The notes under the pieces are model-generated. The model made no database searches, had not been told where the DNA came from, and worked only from the letters and a program-made list of their open reading frames with translations. 64,000 bases of DNA from Ricordea florida (Eukaryota; Cnidaria; Anthozoa; Corallimorpharia; Ricordeidae): positions 29,383,630-29,447,629 of the forward strand of contig OX453272.1 in assembly GCA_949710005.1 (NCBI GenBank), given 5' to 3'. This document shows, piece by piece, positions 10,158 to 19,599 of this stretch. A program made the position numbers and the translations under genes. Position 1 is the stretch's first letter. Each line of letters begins with the position of its first letter.

Positions 10158-11762
10158 ATGAACGACAATAAATCGCCTCAAAACCGATATTGCTGTGTTC
10201 CACTTTGTAATCAAAAAGGATCAACAGGTCCAAACGATGAGAAAGTTGGATTTTTTCGAATTCCAGACGACAAATACTTGAGGGCACAATGGTTACATGC
10301 GATAAGAAGAGACACAGGTAAACACTTCTCCATAACGGATTCTACGAAAGTCTGCTCGCTTCATTTTAAGAGTGAACACCTTAAAAAGAGCCTAGGTATT
10401 GGACGACTAACGTATGTTGCCGGAGCAGTCCCATCTGTGTTTGCATGGAGGAGGAGTTCGCCTCGAAAGAGACCACCACCACGACCAAGAGAGGATCCAG
10501 TTCCCAAAAACATTACAGGTAGTAAAGTTCGAACTTCCCTCAACATGAGCGCCGTTTCCATTTCAGAAAGCCCAGTAACTAATATTGCAAGTGATTCAAA
10601 GGTTGATTTCTGTGCACTTGAGAGCGATTCAACGTCGGTTGCAACTGAACACGAATCGTGCATTCCTGAAAACCGAATTAATGAAGTGAAGCAGATATCG
10701 ATACTCGAGGAAATGAATACCAGAAATAAAAAGCTGGAAGCTGAGTTGGAGGAAGTAAGGACCCATGCTCGTAAACTCTCAGAGAAGTGTTCAAAATTAG
10801 AGAGTAGAATTTTTTCGATAGATAATTTTACTAGTGATGAAGATATTGCCTTTTACACAGGTTTCCCATCGTACGCTGTCTTTATGGCAACATACACCTA
10901 CTTAGATCCGGGGGAAACGGGGGAAAACATTCGGTTTTGGCGTTCTGTTCAAAGCGATGTTGACCCTGAATATTATCAAAGAGAGCCTGATCTTGGTGTA
11001 GGACGAGGGAGACCTAGAACATTGAACTCTAAGGAAGAATTCTTTCTTGTCATGTGCAGATTGAGGCAGGGATTTCCTGAACGCCATCTGGGGTATTTAT
11101 TTAACATTTCCCAATCCACTGTCAGCCGAATTGTAATTTCATGGGTCAACTTCATGTATTTAAAGCTTGGCCAGTTAAACATATGGCCATCCCGAAAAGT
11201 GGTGGATGATACCATGCCTCCAGATTTTTTAAGAAAATACCCAAATACCAGGGCAATTATAGATTGCACTGAAATCAAGTGCCAGATGCCAAGCAGTTTG
11301 CTCCTAAACAGTGAGCTCTTTAGTACATACAAGAATCACACGACACTTAAAACCTTGATTGCAATTTCCCCTGCTGGACATATATCTTTTATCAGTCAAC
11401 TTTATACTGGTAGCATATCTGACAGAGAAATAACAGAGAGAAGTGGATTCCTTGATCTGCCTTTTGACCCCAATGATTCAGTTATGGCTGACAAAGGCTT
11501 CACCATCCAAGATCTTCTTCCAGTTGGTGTATCCTTGAACATCCCTCCATTTTTAGGAAGTTCTGCTCAGATGCCTGCTGAGGATGTAGTGCGTACACAG
11601 GAAATTGCCTCTCTCAGAATTCATGTGGAGAGGGCAATTAACAAAATTAAGAACTTTCACATTTGGGATGGTGTACTTCCACTTAGCCTATTTGGTATTG
11701 TAAATCAGATGTGGACTGTATGTGCACATTTATGTAATGTTCAAGATCCCATTATATCATAA
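10158..11762 (+). CDS. ISL2EU transposase: THAP domain, coiled coil, HTH, DDE nuclease
   Basis: 534 codons, uninterrupted. An N-terminal THAP zinc finger (residues about 12-97) shows C12/C13, C17, C66, H69 and the AVPSVF signature near 90-95; THAP domains bind the transposon ends. A coiled coil follows at about 175-215. A helix-turn-helix at about 292-345 contains NISQSTVSRIV. The DDE_Tnp_4-type catalytic core runs from about 368: IIDCTEI (first Asp), GSISDREIT (second Asp), VMADKGF, and HVERAINKIK (Glu). All expected acidic residues are visible. Start chosen at the first ATG, directly before the THAP domain. The gene is convergent with the YqaJ gene, 3' ends 203 bp apart around an (AT)n run. 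It should catalyse cut-and-paste transposition of the element. Confidence 0.92.
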   Translation: MNDNKSPQNRYCCVPLCNQKGSTGPNDEKVGFFRIPDDKYLRAQWLHAIRRDTGKHFSITDSTKVCSLHFKSEHLKKSLGIGRLTYVAGAVPSVFAWRRSSPRKRPPPRPREDPVPKNITGSKVRTSLNMSAVSISESPVTNIASDSKVDFCALESDSTSVATEHESCIPENRINEVKQISILEEMNTRNKKLEAELEEVRTHARKLSEKCSKLESRIFSIDNFTSDEDIAFYTGFPSYAVFMATYTYLDPGETGENIRFWRSVQSDVDPEYYQREPDLGVGRGRPRTLNSKEEFFLVMCRLRQGFPERHLGYLFNISQSTVSRIVISWVNFMYLKLGQLNIWPSRKVVDDTMPPDFLRKYPNTRAIIDCTEIKCQMPSSLLLNSELFSTYKNHTTLKTLIAISPAGHISFISQLYTGSISDREITERSGFLDLPFDPNDSVMADKGFTIQDLLPVGVSLNIPPFLGSSAQMPAEDVVRTQEIASLRIHVERAINKIKNFHIWDGVLPLSLFGIVNQMWTVCAHLCNVQDPIIS

Positions 11763-11786
11763 CAAGAGAGTACATATAGACAAAAT

Positions 11787-11806
11787 ATATATATATATAT
11801 ATATAT
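11787..11806. repeat. (AT)n microsatellite between the two transposon genes
   Basis: About ten AT units in the convergent intergenic space. On the minus strand an AATAAA at about 11833-11838 is placed to serve as poly(A) signal of the nuclease gene. Confidence 0.7.
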
Positions 11807-11965
11807 TTATGTTTTAATTCAGTACAGTGTTTTATTCTACTTTACCTCCTATATTTTACCATTGCACATAAAAAATTGGGACAATTATATAGAACATGCA
11901 GAAATACTATCCTAATTTTAAAACAGCTTTAAAAATCAGGATGCATAACAGGCCATTGTTACTGA

Positions 11966-13741
11966 CTATGCCCTTGTAGGCCCTGAATCATTTTGTTGTT
12001 GTTTGTATTCCGAGAGAGCAAAATTTACAAAATACTGGAAATAATATGCTCTGAGACGCTGACTAATCCTTCCCCAGAATTCTTGATCAAATGTAATTCG
12101 CTGGATTGACATACCCTTGAATGTATAAACAACAAAATCACACCAAGGAGCACCAGTTATTGCCAACTGTCCCTGTACTTGAGCATAATACTCATGGTTA
12201 CTTTTTAAAATACATTGGTCTCCTACACGTTCACAGAAAAATTTTGGATCTGCACAAGCATCTAGAGGTGTCACAGCTGATTTTGTTGATGGGCATTTAA
12301 CTTCTATGATTCCAAAAGGCTGACTACATCCAAAGTCAATCACTTTACCATCAGGGGTGGCAGCTAATACAGGCAATTCCTTAGAAATTACCAGCCCACA
12401 CTTAAGCACTGCTACAGGTGTTCTCTTTGCATTCATATACTTTTGATACTCATGAATGGCAGTTGCCTCATATTTCCTTCCATGTTCAGTGTGTCTGCTG
12501 GTAAATTCATTAGGGTGCATCAGTTCTTTGGCAAATGTAGCATGGTTTCTTTGCCTTCTTGAAATCAGGTGAAATCTTGAAGCTGTAAACCTAAACTTTC
12601 TCTCTTCTCTCCATCTCTCACTGCCTACCTGTTCTCTGGTTTCCACTTCAATTTTGTTTATCTCATCCTCATCAACCTCAAGTGAAGATAAAAAATTTTT
12701 CTGCTCTGTAGAGAGAGTGTCTGGGTAGACTACAGGTCCAGTTTCTTTAAGGGGGAATTGTGGATAGCTACTTATACCTCTATCTAGATCATCACATCTT
12801 GGTACAGTGTTAATGTTAGTATATACAGGAAAATTAGCCTCAGTGTAAGATAGCTGATAACTGTTTGTGGATCCAACAGGACTGCTACCATACTTGGTTT
12901 GCAACATCTCACTTGATGAATTATGCTGAAGGGTAGCAATTCCCATTTTAGGATTTATTGCTGCTATAGTCTTTTTAAATTTTTCTTCCTCTGAAGCATC
13001 AGGCTTTGTTTTTTTGCGGGCTTCGTATAGTTGACACACAACAGCTTTGTCAGATTTCTCTTCATCAGGCTTAATTTTTGTCACCACCAAATCCATCACT
13101 GGTTGGGGATGAATTGAATCACCTCTGCCTCTTTTATGCCAGCTTTGTAATTTGGATGTACATGCAACTGCTGGATGTTCATCAAATTCATCCTTTAGAT
13201 CTTCCGTTGTTTTGCTTTCAAACAGTGAGTATTTACAAATTTTCAACATAAGGGCTAAAGTATGGTTGCAATAGCCAACTTTACCAGCAGCACATGTGCA
13301 AGTGGCAGCCATCACTTGTCCACTTATAATGCAAAGTGCAACTTGTATTGTGTGAGGAGTTTCGTGTTTCTTATAGCTATGGTAGCATTTACATCTAAAA
13401 TAAAAATGAACTTCATCATCATTGGTTTGGATATCCTTTAAATATTCCTCTAGTAGAAAAGTCTTTGCACGTGTTAAGCTCGTAGGTACAGAATGGTGAT
13501 CCACACATCCCATCTTTTTACCTGACTTTTCAATATGTTTTTTCATTTCAGCCTTTGTAAACAATGGCAATTTGTCAAGAGCTTTCCCCCAGCCATTTTT
13601 AGGATAATTTACTTTGGGATCATCCTTTATCTGGTTCGAGAAGTCAGCAAGCGAAATAGAACATTCCCTGGCTTTTCGCTTCGTGAATATCTTGTTGGGA
13701 TCCGGGTCAACAATAATTTTGTCTCTGCGCGCCACTTGCAA
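11966..13741 (-). CDS. ISL2EU accessory protein: SWIM zinc finger and YqaJ-like exonuclease
   Basis: 591 codons, uninterrupted, minus strand. A SWIM-type zinc finger lies at about residues 146-160 (CTCAAGKVGYCNH, pattern CxC...CxH), often a DNA- or protein-binding module. The C-terminal half is a YqaJ/lambda-exonuclease fold of the PD-(D/E)xK superfamily: a helix with TASRFHLI, HGRKYE near 417, ATPDGKV with the metal-binding Asp near 462, IIEVKCP (the ExK pair) near 476, and YYAQVQGQ near 517. All catalytic positions are present. Such recombinases partner with ISL2EU transposases; the exact role, perhaps end processing or repair, is not known to me. The first ATG was taken as start; a spliced upstream start cannot be excluded. 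Confidence 0.9.
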   Translation of the reverse strand: MQVARRDKIIVDPDPNKIFTKRKARECSISLADFSNQIKDDPKVNYPKNGWGKALDKLPLFTKAEMKKHIEKSGKKMGCVDHHSVPTSLTRAKTFLLEEYLKDIQTNDDEVHFYFRCKCYHSYKKHETPHTIQVALCIISGQVMAATCTCAAGKVGYCNHTLALMLKICKYSLFESKTTEDLKDEFDEHPAVACTSKLQSWHKRGRGDSIHPQPVMDLVVTKIKPDEEKSDKAVVCQLYEARKKTKPDASEEEKFKKTIAAINPKMGIATLQHNSSSEMLQTKYGSSPVGSTNSYQLSYTEANFPVYTNINTVPRCDDLDRGISSYPQFPLKETGPVVYPDTLSTEQKNFLSSLEVDEDEINKIEVETREQVGSERWREERKFRFTASRFHLISRRQRNHATFAKELMHPNEFTSRHTEHGRKYEATAIHEYQKYMNAKRTPVAVLKCGLVISKELPVLAATPDGKVIDFGCSQPFGIIEVKCPSTKSAVTPLDACADPKFFCERVGDQCILKSNHEYYAQVQGQLAITGAPWCDFVVYTFKGMSIQRITFDQEFWGRISQRLRAYYFQYFVNFALSEYKQQQNDSGPTRA

Positions 13742-14133
13742 TGTATTCCTCTACTCTAGAAATCATTAAAATGGAACAGAAAGCATGCTAGTTCGTAAGT
13801 TTAATTTTAATAAAACGATAGTATTTTACAAACACTTTTTGAGGGTTAAAATACCTCCTTTCACTCATATTAAATACCAGAACAAGACACTTCGTTGTTG
13901 AAGGAGTCGGTAGCTATTAGAAAATGTCACAAACCGCTTTACAAGCTGGGCTTTCAAATTCAGGCCTTTGCACGAATCGCCCCTACATCGCAGCCAAAAC
14001 AAAAGATCGCTTTTTTTCAGTTCCGCTGGCTTTCTTCCTTCAAGACTAGCTCCGGGGATATCATTTTCCGAAAGCAAAACTGGAGCGGAAAACGTGTTTA
14101 CATCAGAAGTCGCAATATTGAGATCTGCAAACG

Positions 14134-14207
14134 TATCCTACCCCGCCTCGTTTTCATGTTCTCATGCCGAGGCTTTACCGAGCTTTCCGCCATTATGAAT
14201 TCGGTGT
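14134..14207 (-). repeat. ISL2EU right terminal inverted repeat
   Basis: Complement of the left repeat with six substitutions clustered in its middle; the outer 22 bp are identical. Confidence 0.9.
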
Positions 14208-14476
14208 ATAGGTTGGATTTATTGACAGTTAAAGTTGACAGAAATGACAAAGCTATCGACGAGATGCTCTTCTACAGTTACCAATATAACTTGAAGATTG
14301 TGGGCGTTCCACTTATCTCAGAAAGCAAATCTGCACAAGACACCGCGGAATTGTGTGTGAAGCTATTTTCTGGCCTTGGAGTCGATGTCTCCATATCAGA
14401 GATCGGCATTGCCCACAGGGTTCCACAGCGAGATACTTCAACCGGTAATGGTAACAGGGTTCGTGCTACTCCTTAA

Positions 14477-14590
14477 ACTCCTTAAAAACTCCTTAGATTT
14501 GATTTACGTTCTAAACGGCGCTTAAAAACTCCTTAAATTTACAAAATTCAGCAAAAACTCCTCAAGAACTCCTTATTTCTTGTCTAACAA
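14477..14590 (+). repeat. ACTCCTTA repeat cluster after the ORF1-like gene
   Basis: Five or more AACTCCTTA words (CTCCTTAAAAACTCCTTAG and variants) directly follow and include the stop region of the ORF. The same cluster occurs in U2 (21143-21250) and U3 (48586-48695). Confidence 0.6.
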
Positions 14591-14645
14591 GGCTCAAACA
14601 TTAAATTTCAGCAGAAAACATTTCACATGTTAGATGGTGTTTATA

Positions 14646-15332
14646 GCGGAGCTCCACAGCGGCTCGAAGAGCCGCAGAGCGGAGCCCCATAACTACCGTG
14701 CGAGGATAGAAATTGAGAAAACCATGCGTTTGAGTTTTCATGGTCATCGTGGCTAGCGGCATGGCTCGCGGGCGCGTGCGCCTAGCGACGACGACGACGA
14801 CGACGTTGCCCCAACATGGCGGCCATAGTCATCCGGGATATTTAGAATGTCTTAAACCGAAACGAGGCTTTGTTTTTCGCGCGCTTTTCGCGGCTTGCCG
14901 CGGCTACACAACCTACAGCCAGCAGTCTACAATGTTTTGCTGAATAGCGGTTTTGGAGGAAACATTTTCTTCCTACAAGTTTTCAAGCGTTTTTGGAGGG
15001 ACGAAAGCATAAAGCTGAGTTCTTCCTACAAGTTTTCAAGCATTTTTGGAGGGACATAAGCATAAAGCTGTGTCTATTTTTCATTTGTTAAAGTGCTGCC
15101 TAGCTGCTTTTGGTGTTGCTTTAAAACTATAATAATTTTGCTGACCAGGTAATGGTTCTTCCGTTGAGTCGCGAGCTAGATGTTTTTTTTTTTTGACGAT
15201 TTATTTCAGCTATCGAATCTTCTTTAAGTAGTTGCGTACACCAGGCGTATTTAATAACTTTAGTGACAGCATTTTCAATGTGTGAGGGTCTGTGTGAGGA
15301 GCTCCGCTTTTAGGCTTGCCTAAATCTATTTA
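14646..15332. mobile_element. 687-bp insertion found only in U1
   Basis: U2 (21313-21323) and U3 read straight through TTTATACCTTC; U1 has this block between ATA at 14643-14645 and ATA at 15333-15335. The ends carry short inverted repeats, GCGGAGCTCC and GGAGCTCCGC, and the right end has a TTTAGGCTTGCCTAAA hairpin. Inside are a GAC microsatellite (about 14786-14805), an AACATGGCGGCCAT word and a 52-bp direct duplication (about 14968-15070, with TTCTTCCTACAAGTTTTCAAG). Superfamily unknown; a Helitron is not supported because a CTRR end is missing. Confidence 0.65.
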
Positions 15333-15569
15333 ATACCTTCATTGACATTATACATTTTTGGGGGAAGTTCTATATCGTGTTATGATGTTGTGTTCACATT
15401 ATTCACAATAATTCTTCTGTTTCATCATTATTATTAAATTTATATTCAATTATACAACAGTAGCATATTGTGCATGAATAATAAATCGAAACAATGGCAG
15501 TTATTTCTATTTTTTCAAAGAAACAAACAAACAAAATGTTCCTAAAAAATTGTATTTTGGTCCTTGAAA

Positions 15570-15800
15570 AATTTGCCGTCAAATTCCCTGCCCACGGGCA
15601 AATTATTCCAGTCAAATGCAACCAAATTTCCCCACCCCGTGCTGCACATCGCTGTCAAATATCCCAAGGCTGGCAAAGAAAGATTCAAATATTCCCTCCC
15701 CCGGGAGAACAAGGTCAGTCAAATGCCCTTCCCCAGGGCCAACAAAGACAATCAAATCCCCACCCCATGCCCTGACTCCCCCCTCCCCCCCCCCCGGCTT
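15570..15800. repeat. Degenerate GTCAAAT/CCC phased repeat
   Basis: Five to six imperfect units in which GTCAAAT is followed by a C-rich then G-rich pocket (for example GCCCTTCCCCAGGGCC), ending in a C tract. Conserved in U2 (21555-21785) and U3 (48998-49225). The frames it opens on both strands look like by-products of its composition. Confidence 0.5.
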
Positions 15801-15941
15801 AAGATTGATAGGTGCATTATTGTTGCTCTACCATGGGGACTAAGGAAGCTGATTGGTCAACATTAATTAATTAATTAACATCAATTTATTTAGTAAACAA
15901 ACCGAGATCACGAAGGAATTCGAAAGAGTCAGCGAAGAGGA

Positions 15942-16053
15942 TAGTCTGCTACACAGCCGTTATTAGTGTCGTCACGCAACGCTCCTCCCCACTAGTTAGT
16001 TAGTGGGGAGGAGCGTTGCGTGACGACACTAATAACGGCTGTGTAGCAGACTA
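15942..16053. mobile_element. 112-bp foldback MITE, Mutator-like, U1
   Basis: Almost the whole element is one palindrome, TAGTCTGCTACACAGCCG to its complement, around a TAGTTAGTTAGT core. Flanks CGAAGAGGA at 15933-15941 and 16054-16062 are a perfect 9-bp target duplication. The terminal TAGTCT and internal GTCACGCAACGC link it to the elements at 30159 and 31715. Confidence 0.85.
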
Positions 16054-16299
16054 CGAAGAGGAAGACTGAAGAAATAGAAATTTTAAAACAACCTTATAAT
16101 TACCGGCTCTTTTGAGAGCCACTGCACGCGTTAAAGGAAACAAATTCATGTTTGCCTTTTAATACTTACTTATTGTCAGCTTCAAGCCAAACCGTTGACC
16201 GCATTTATTAACAGGCTACAAAATTTACGGAATTTCTTATTCTTTAAAAAATATATCGGCTACCCTGAACTCCAATTATCACTTTAATTTCTGTAAAAC

Positions 16300-16986
16300 C
16301 TTAGAAATCTGTCTCATATAATAGCTCAGTTAAAACACGAATAGAGTCTAGGAAAAAAACTGAAAGCCCTTTCGTGCTTAGAAAATAATGTTAAATGTAT
16401 TACAAACAGAATCGGGTCACTAAAAGAAAAATGTAAGACAAACACACGAGAAAATAAAAATAAAAAAGGCTCGCCAAAAAAGGCTCGCGGCTCCAGGCTA
16501 CGGTTCGTAGACTCGCACATTAGTTACACTCGCACAACAGTAATGTGGATTTCCACTATCGCGTAAATTTTACGTACGTCTACGCGTGGATTTAACTTGC
16601 TTTATGCACGTAAATAAAATTACAGGCAATTTTTCGTGCTTTTACGTAAACGTAGAAAGTTGAACAGCACTCAACTTTTTGCGTGTACGTGAAAGCCCCT
16701 CACGTTGTCTGAAATTTTACTAACGCACGTAAAGCCAGTTAAATTCAAGCCTGTAAATATGTAAAAGTGAACTAAGTGGTTTTCATTCAATAACATTAGA
16801 TTTATTAGTTAGCAGTCATCAAATACAAAATATTCGTATCCTAACCTGCCTGGCGGGTGTTACTTAAACAAGTAACGGAGCCACTAGTAATTGCGTAACG
16901 AGAAAACGAGTCTCCCGTCGTTCATGAATGCCATCACTTCCTGACTATTGTTAATCCAATGTTTTTTCTCTGTACCTTCTTCTTAG
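16300..16986. other. Intron before exon d, with a dispersed repeat
   Basis: From about 16430 to 16530 the sequence GACAAACACACGAGAAAATA ... CTCGCACATTAGTTACACTCG matches the right part of the 276-bp insertion at 44849-45124. The rest, including an ACGTAAA-rich palindromic section at 16560-16740, is non-coding and present in all three young copies. Confidence 0.45.
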
Positions 16987-17172
16987 TGGTAATAGACACA
17001 ACCACAACAATATTTGCCTCACCAACCGAAATCACCCACAAGTTTAATCAGTTTCCAACCATTGACTTCGTGAATCCTCAGGATTTATTTAGCATCATGG
17101 CAAGTTCAAGTGGCTGCAAGGTGGAAGCAACAGTTGGCCATGCCGAGGACCCACAGGATTTCCTCACCGCAG
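16987..17172 (+). CDS. U1 exon d, conserved unnamed region
   Basis: Acceptor CTTCTTAG and donor GTGAGT. Enters and leaves in phase 1. Reads VIDTTTTIFASPTEITHKFN, then FPTIDFVNPQDLFSIMASSS and GCKVEATVGHAEDPQDFLTA. No domain recognised. The three copies differ only by scattered substitutions. The following exon e fits its phase exactly. An intervening exon must exist before it if exon q (phase 0 out) is its neighbour. Confidence 0.55.
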
Positions 17173-17227
17173 GTGAGTGTCAGCAGCTTAGGGCGACCTG
17201 CTTAAGACCTTGGTCAAATGCATGCAG

Positions 17228-17504
17228 GTACAGAATGCCTTGTACAGACTCCTGTTGACCAAGATAGGGCTGCATATCACCAGTACAGTCGCATCCTTGA
17301 GTATTTCAACGGTGCTTCAGCTTCTTTTTCAGAGGATGGAACTGACCCTATCTCATACCTTAAGCAGCCTTAAGAGGCTCTTATTAGATGTGGTGACATT
17401 CAGAGGGCCCTGTTTCAAAATTTCTTCACTCTTTGTTTGACTATCACCACAAACGTTGCATGCTCGCCTGATCAAGTTCCTGCATGCATCTCACCCTTTA
17501 CAAG
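17228..17504 (+). CDS. U1 exon e, conserved, with an in-frame TAA
   Basis: Acceptor TGCATGCAG, donor GTGAGG. In the frame dictated by exon d it reads TECLVQTPVDQDRAAYHQYS, RILEYFNGASASFSEDG, DPISYLKQP, then TAA, and continues EALIRCGDIQRALFQNFF and NVACSPDQVPACISPFTR. The text on both sides of the stop looks like one protein. The TAA is in all three copies (also near 23417 and 50853), so it predates the duplications. U3 has a 3-bp in-frame deletion here. U1 ends about 60 bp after this exon, so it has no MORN or RING part. Confidence 0.5.
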
Positions 17505-17563
17505 GTGAGGCTATGTCTTCTCTATTGTCGTTATTATCATTTGTGGCCTGAAGTGTATAGGTT

Positions 17564-17600
17564 ATTAGGCAAAAGATTAAAAAAAAAAACATTAGGCAAA
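17564..17600. other. U1/U2 tandem junction
   Basis: The 10-bp word ATTAGGCAAA occurs at 17564-17573 and 17591-17600 with AGATTAAAAAAAAAAAC between. To the left the sequence follows exon e as in U2/U3 up to about 17563; to the right it is the start of U2, matching 6518 onward. Confidence 0.75.
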
Positions 17601-17691
17601 CCCGTTGGCGAAGCTCATCAGTTGATGTCTAATGCCTCTCCATGTCCGACCCATCCTCCTAATCTATATTTCTGTATTTGTTTTATTTTAG

Positions 17692-17756
17692 CGTCTCCCA
17701 GTGTCACAACCAAGTTTGGTGTATGGACATTTATTGGAACTCCATACAAGTTTGAT
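17692..17756 (+). CDS. U2 GLEBS exon a
   Basis: Same sequence and splice sites as the U1 exon at 6619. In U2 the next GLEBS exon (b) is deleted, so the splice would have to go to exon c at 19458, which is also phase 0. Confidence 0.55.
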
Positions 17757-18924
17757 GTATGCATGTAGTGTCTTCTGTTTGAGCTACAATAATATGAAAT
17801 GAGCAGAAAGATAATAGGAGAGGAATCCTCCAATTAAGGTTTTGGTTTCAGTGTTGATTTTTGATGTCTTGCCTCTAATGCTCTTTAATTAGTAGAGACC
17901 TAGCAGCAAAAAATAGAAATCTGGCATTTTTGAAAAGATTACAACTAACAAAAATCCACTTGAATTTTCTTGCGCATTCAACCATAGAATAAATTCCTAT
18001 TAGTTCCTAGTTAAATGAATCAATCAATGGATCAATCAAAGCAGCGATTTTACTGGTACACACAGTAAAATTAAAACGTTGCTGAGAAGAGCTGATGTGG
18101 CCATAAAATATGAGAAAGCCTGGAATCAAAATTAAAGTCATGATAAATTAAATTTGGTCTGTAAATGCTGAACTCTAGGATGGGCTTAGATGTGTTCAAA
18201 TATGCACAGTTTGCTCATAAGTCTCAATTACTTAAATTAAAGTGTACCTCAGGCGTGCATAATTGCATGTTTTTTTATAATCAGGTGACCATGGAGGATG
18301 ATCTATTGTTGATGTTTGAGTTTCCTCCTTATATATCACTTAAAAGTTAAAGGAATAACATTTTAGTAGTATCAAACTATGTCAGATCAGAGAATGTTAC
18401 TTACTTACCTGTGAAAGCTGTAATCTAATTAGCGTAGAGATTAAACATAAAAAAAAATCATAATCTAGTAGCTGTAATAATAGAATATCCCTTATTTTTT
18501 TGGTGCCAAAGAAGAGATTTGTAAATGTACAGCTAACTCGTCCACAGAGATTGAAAACTAGTTGAGTTATGCAAATCAGACATTTGAGTAGTCTCTTAAA
18601 AGAACTTAATAAACAAAGCAAAGGACCAGTTAGTAATCCTCAAAAGTGGTCATGATCGCTTACGAGAGCTTTTCATTACAGAGTGTAAGAGACAGTTCAA
18701 ATACGTTTTCTCAGAAGTGCTCAAAACTAGACCTGGTCGCTTACGAGAGTGGTTGCAAGGAGAGCCTCAACTGCATTTTGTTCTGCAACATGCATACCAG
18801 GCTTCAAAAGCAAAACTAATTTTATTTCCATATGAAATGAACTTAATTCATTTAGGAGACTATTAATTCTTTTCCTATGGTGCCCTCTAGAACAATGTGA
18901 CAATTTTTTCCCCTTTTTTGAGGG

Positions 18925-18945
18925 GGGGGGGATTGTTTGCATGCA
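18925..18945. other. U2 deletion scar removing GLEBS exon b
   Basis: After the G-tract, U2 reads GGGGATTGTTTGCATGCAG, whereas U1 and U3 have about 217 bp more between the G-tract and ATTGTTTGCATGCAG. The missing block is exactly the one with exon b and its splice sites. GAT at both edges gives microhomology. Confidence 0.85.
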
Positions 18946-19324
18946 GTCTATTGTTGATTCACTTTATTTATTGCCAACATCAATCTTAATTTAGCAACGC
19001 ATTGCCTCCTGATATGTGTAACTTAAAGGACTGTATACTCTTGCCACGCCGTAAAATCTTTCATTACTCAGTAATAATGCAATCTATTATTTTTTGTTTT
19101 ATTTATTTATATTTAGGTAAGTTATCTTTTTGAAGTAATGTAAATGTATTTGATAATAATTATATATGATTATTCCTCTATTAATTACGTGTATATTCAT
19201 TTTGTTGTATATATGTTGTAGTTAGTAGTAGGCTTAGTGGTAGTGTTGGTGTTGCAAAGAGCCACCTAGCAGATGATCTGAATAAACTCGTTATTATCAG
19301 TACCATTATTATTACTTTCTTGTT

Positions 19325-19357
<33 letters not shown>

Positions 19358-19457
19358 GTTTTTGTTGTTGTTATTATTGTTTTTGATGTTACTATAAACA
19401 TCTCTGTTTGGCATATATGCACTGCCGATTTAATAATTGTGAAGGTTGTTTATGCAG

Positions 19458-19599
19458 GAGTTGCGGTGGAAAGATTACGAGGTACCAAGATGTCAGAGGC
19501 CAACATGGAGATCATTTAAGCCTGAAATCCGCAATACGTCCCATTCTACTTCAGTTTCTCGGTTTCAATCAACGCCACCAACGCCCGACTGTTCTCCAA
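19458..19599 (+). CDS. U2 GLEBS exon c with a changed invariant residue
   Basis: Counterpart of the U1 exon at 8603, but it starts ELRWKDYEVPRC: the Glu of the ELRxEDY end of GLEBS has become Lys (GAA to AAA). Two further changes are Gln to Pro and Thr to Pro downstream. With exon b missing this points to loss of GLEBS function in U2. Confidence 0.55.

Larger units (their letters stand above)
10007..14207. mobile_element. Complete ISL2EU-type DNA transposon, 4201 bp
   Basis: Termini are 74-bp inverted repeats (10007-10080 and 14134-14207) with six mismatches, starting ACACCGAATTCATAATGGCG. Flanks are AT at 10005-10006 and AT at 14208-14209. U2 and U3 have the uninterrupted site TCTCATAGGTTGG, so a 2-bp AT target duplication is seen directly. 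The element carries two convergent genes: a THAP/DDE transposase (+) and a SWIM/YqaJ nuclease (-). A 2-bp AT duplication and a YqaJ partner protein are, to my knowledge, hallmarks of the ISL2EU superfamily. Both ORFs are uninterrupted, so the insertion looks young and possibly autonomous. Confidence 0.9.
9770..14476 (+). pseudogene. LINE ORF1-like coiled-coil gene of U1, split by ISL2EU
   Basis: Two halves of one frame: 9770-10005 (MGDKVKALKRENDDLKRQL onward, coiled coil) and 14210-14476 (RLDLLTVKVDRNDKAID onward, ending NRVRATP). The intact form is in U2 (20646-21149) and U3 (48089-48592). The 4201-bp transposon at 10007-14207 plus a 2-bp duplication separates the halves; its removal restores the frame exactly. 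The coiled coil followed by YNLKIVGVP and GVDVSISEIDIAHRVP resembles ORF1 of L1/Tx1-type LINEs. The usual C-terminal nucleic-acid-binding part is missing, replaced by ACTCCTTA-repeat sequence. Confidence 0.7.

Noticed and set aside
14646..15332. Helitron
   Set aside because: There is a terminal hairpin but no CTRR end, and the ends carry inverted repeats.
15494..15866. Overlapping 75-100-codon proline-rich frames on both strands
   Set aside because: By-products of the GTCAAAT/CCC phased repeat; several frames are open at once and none shows a domain.
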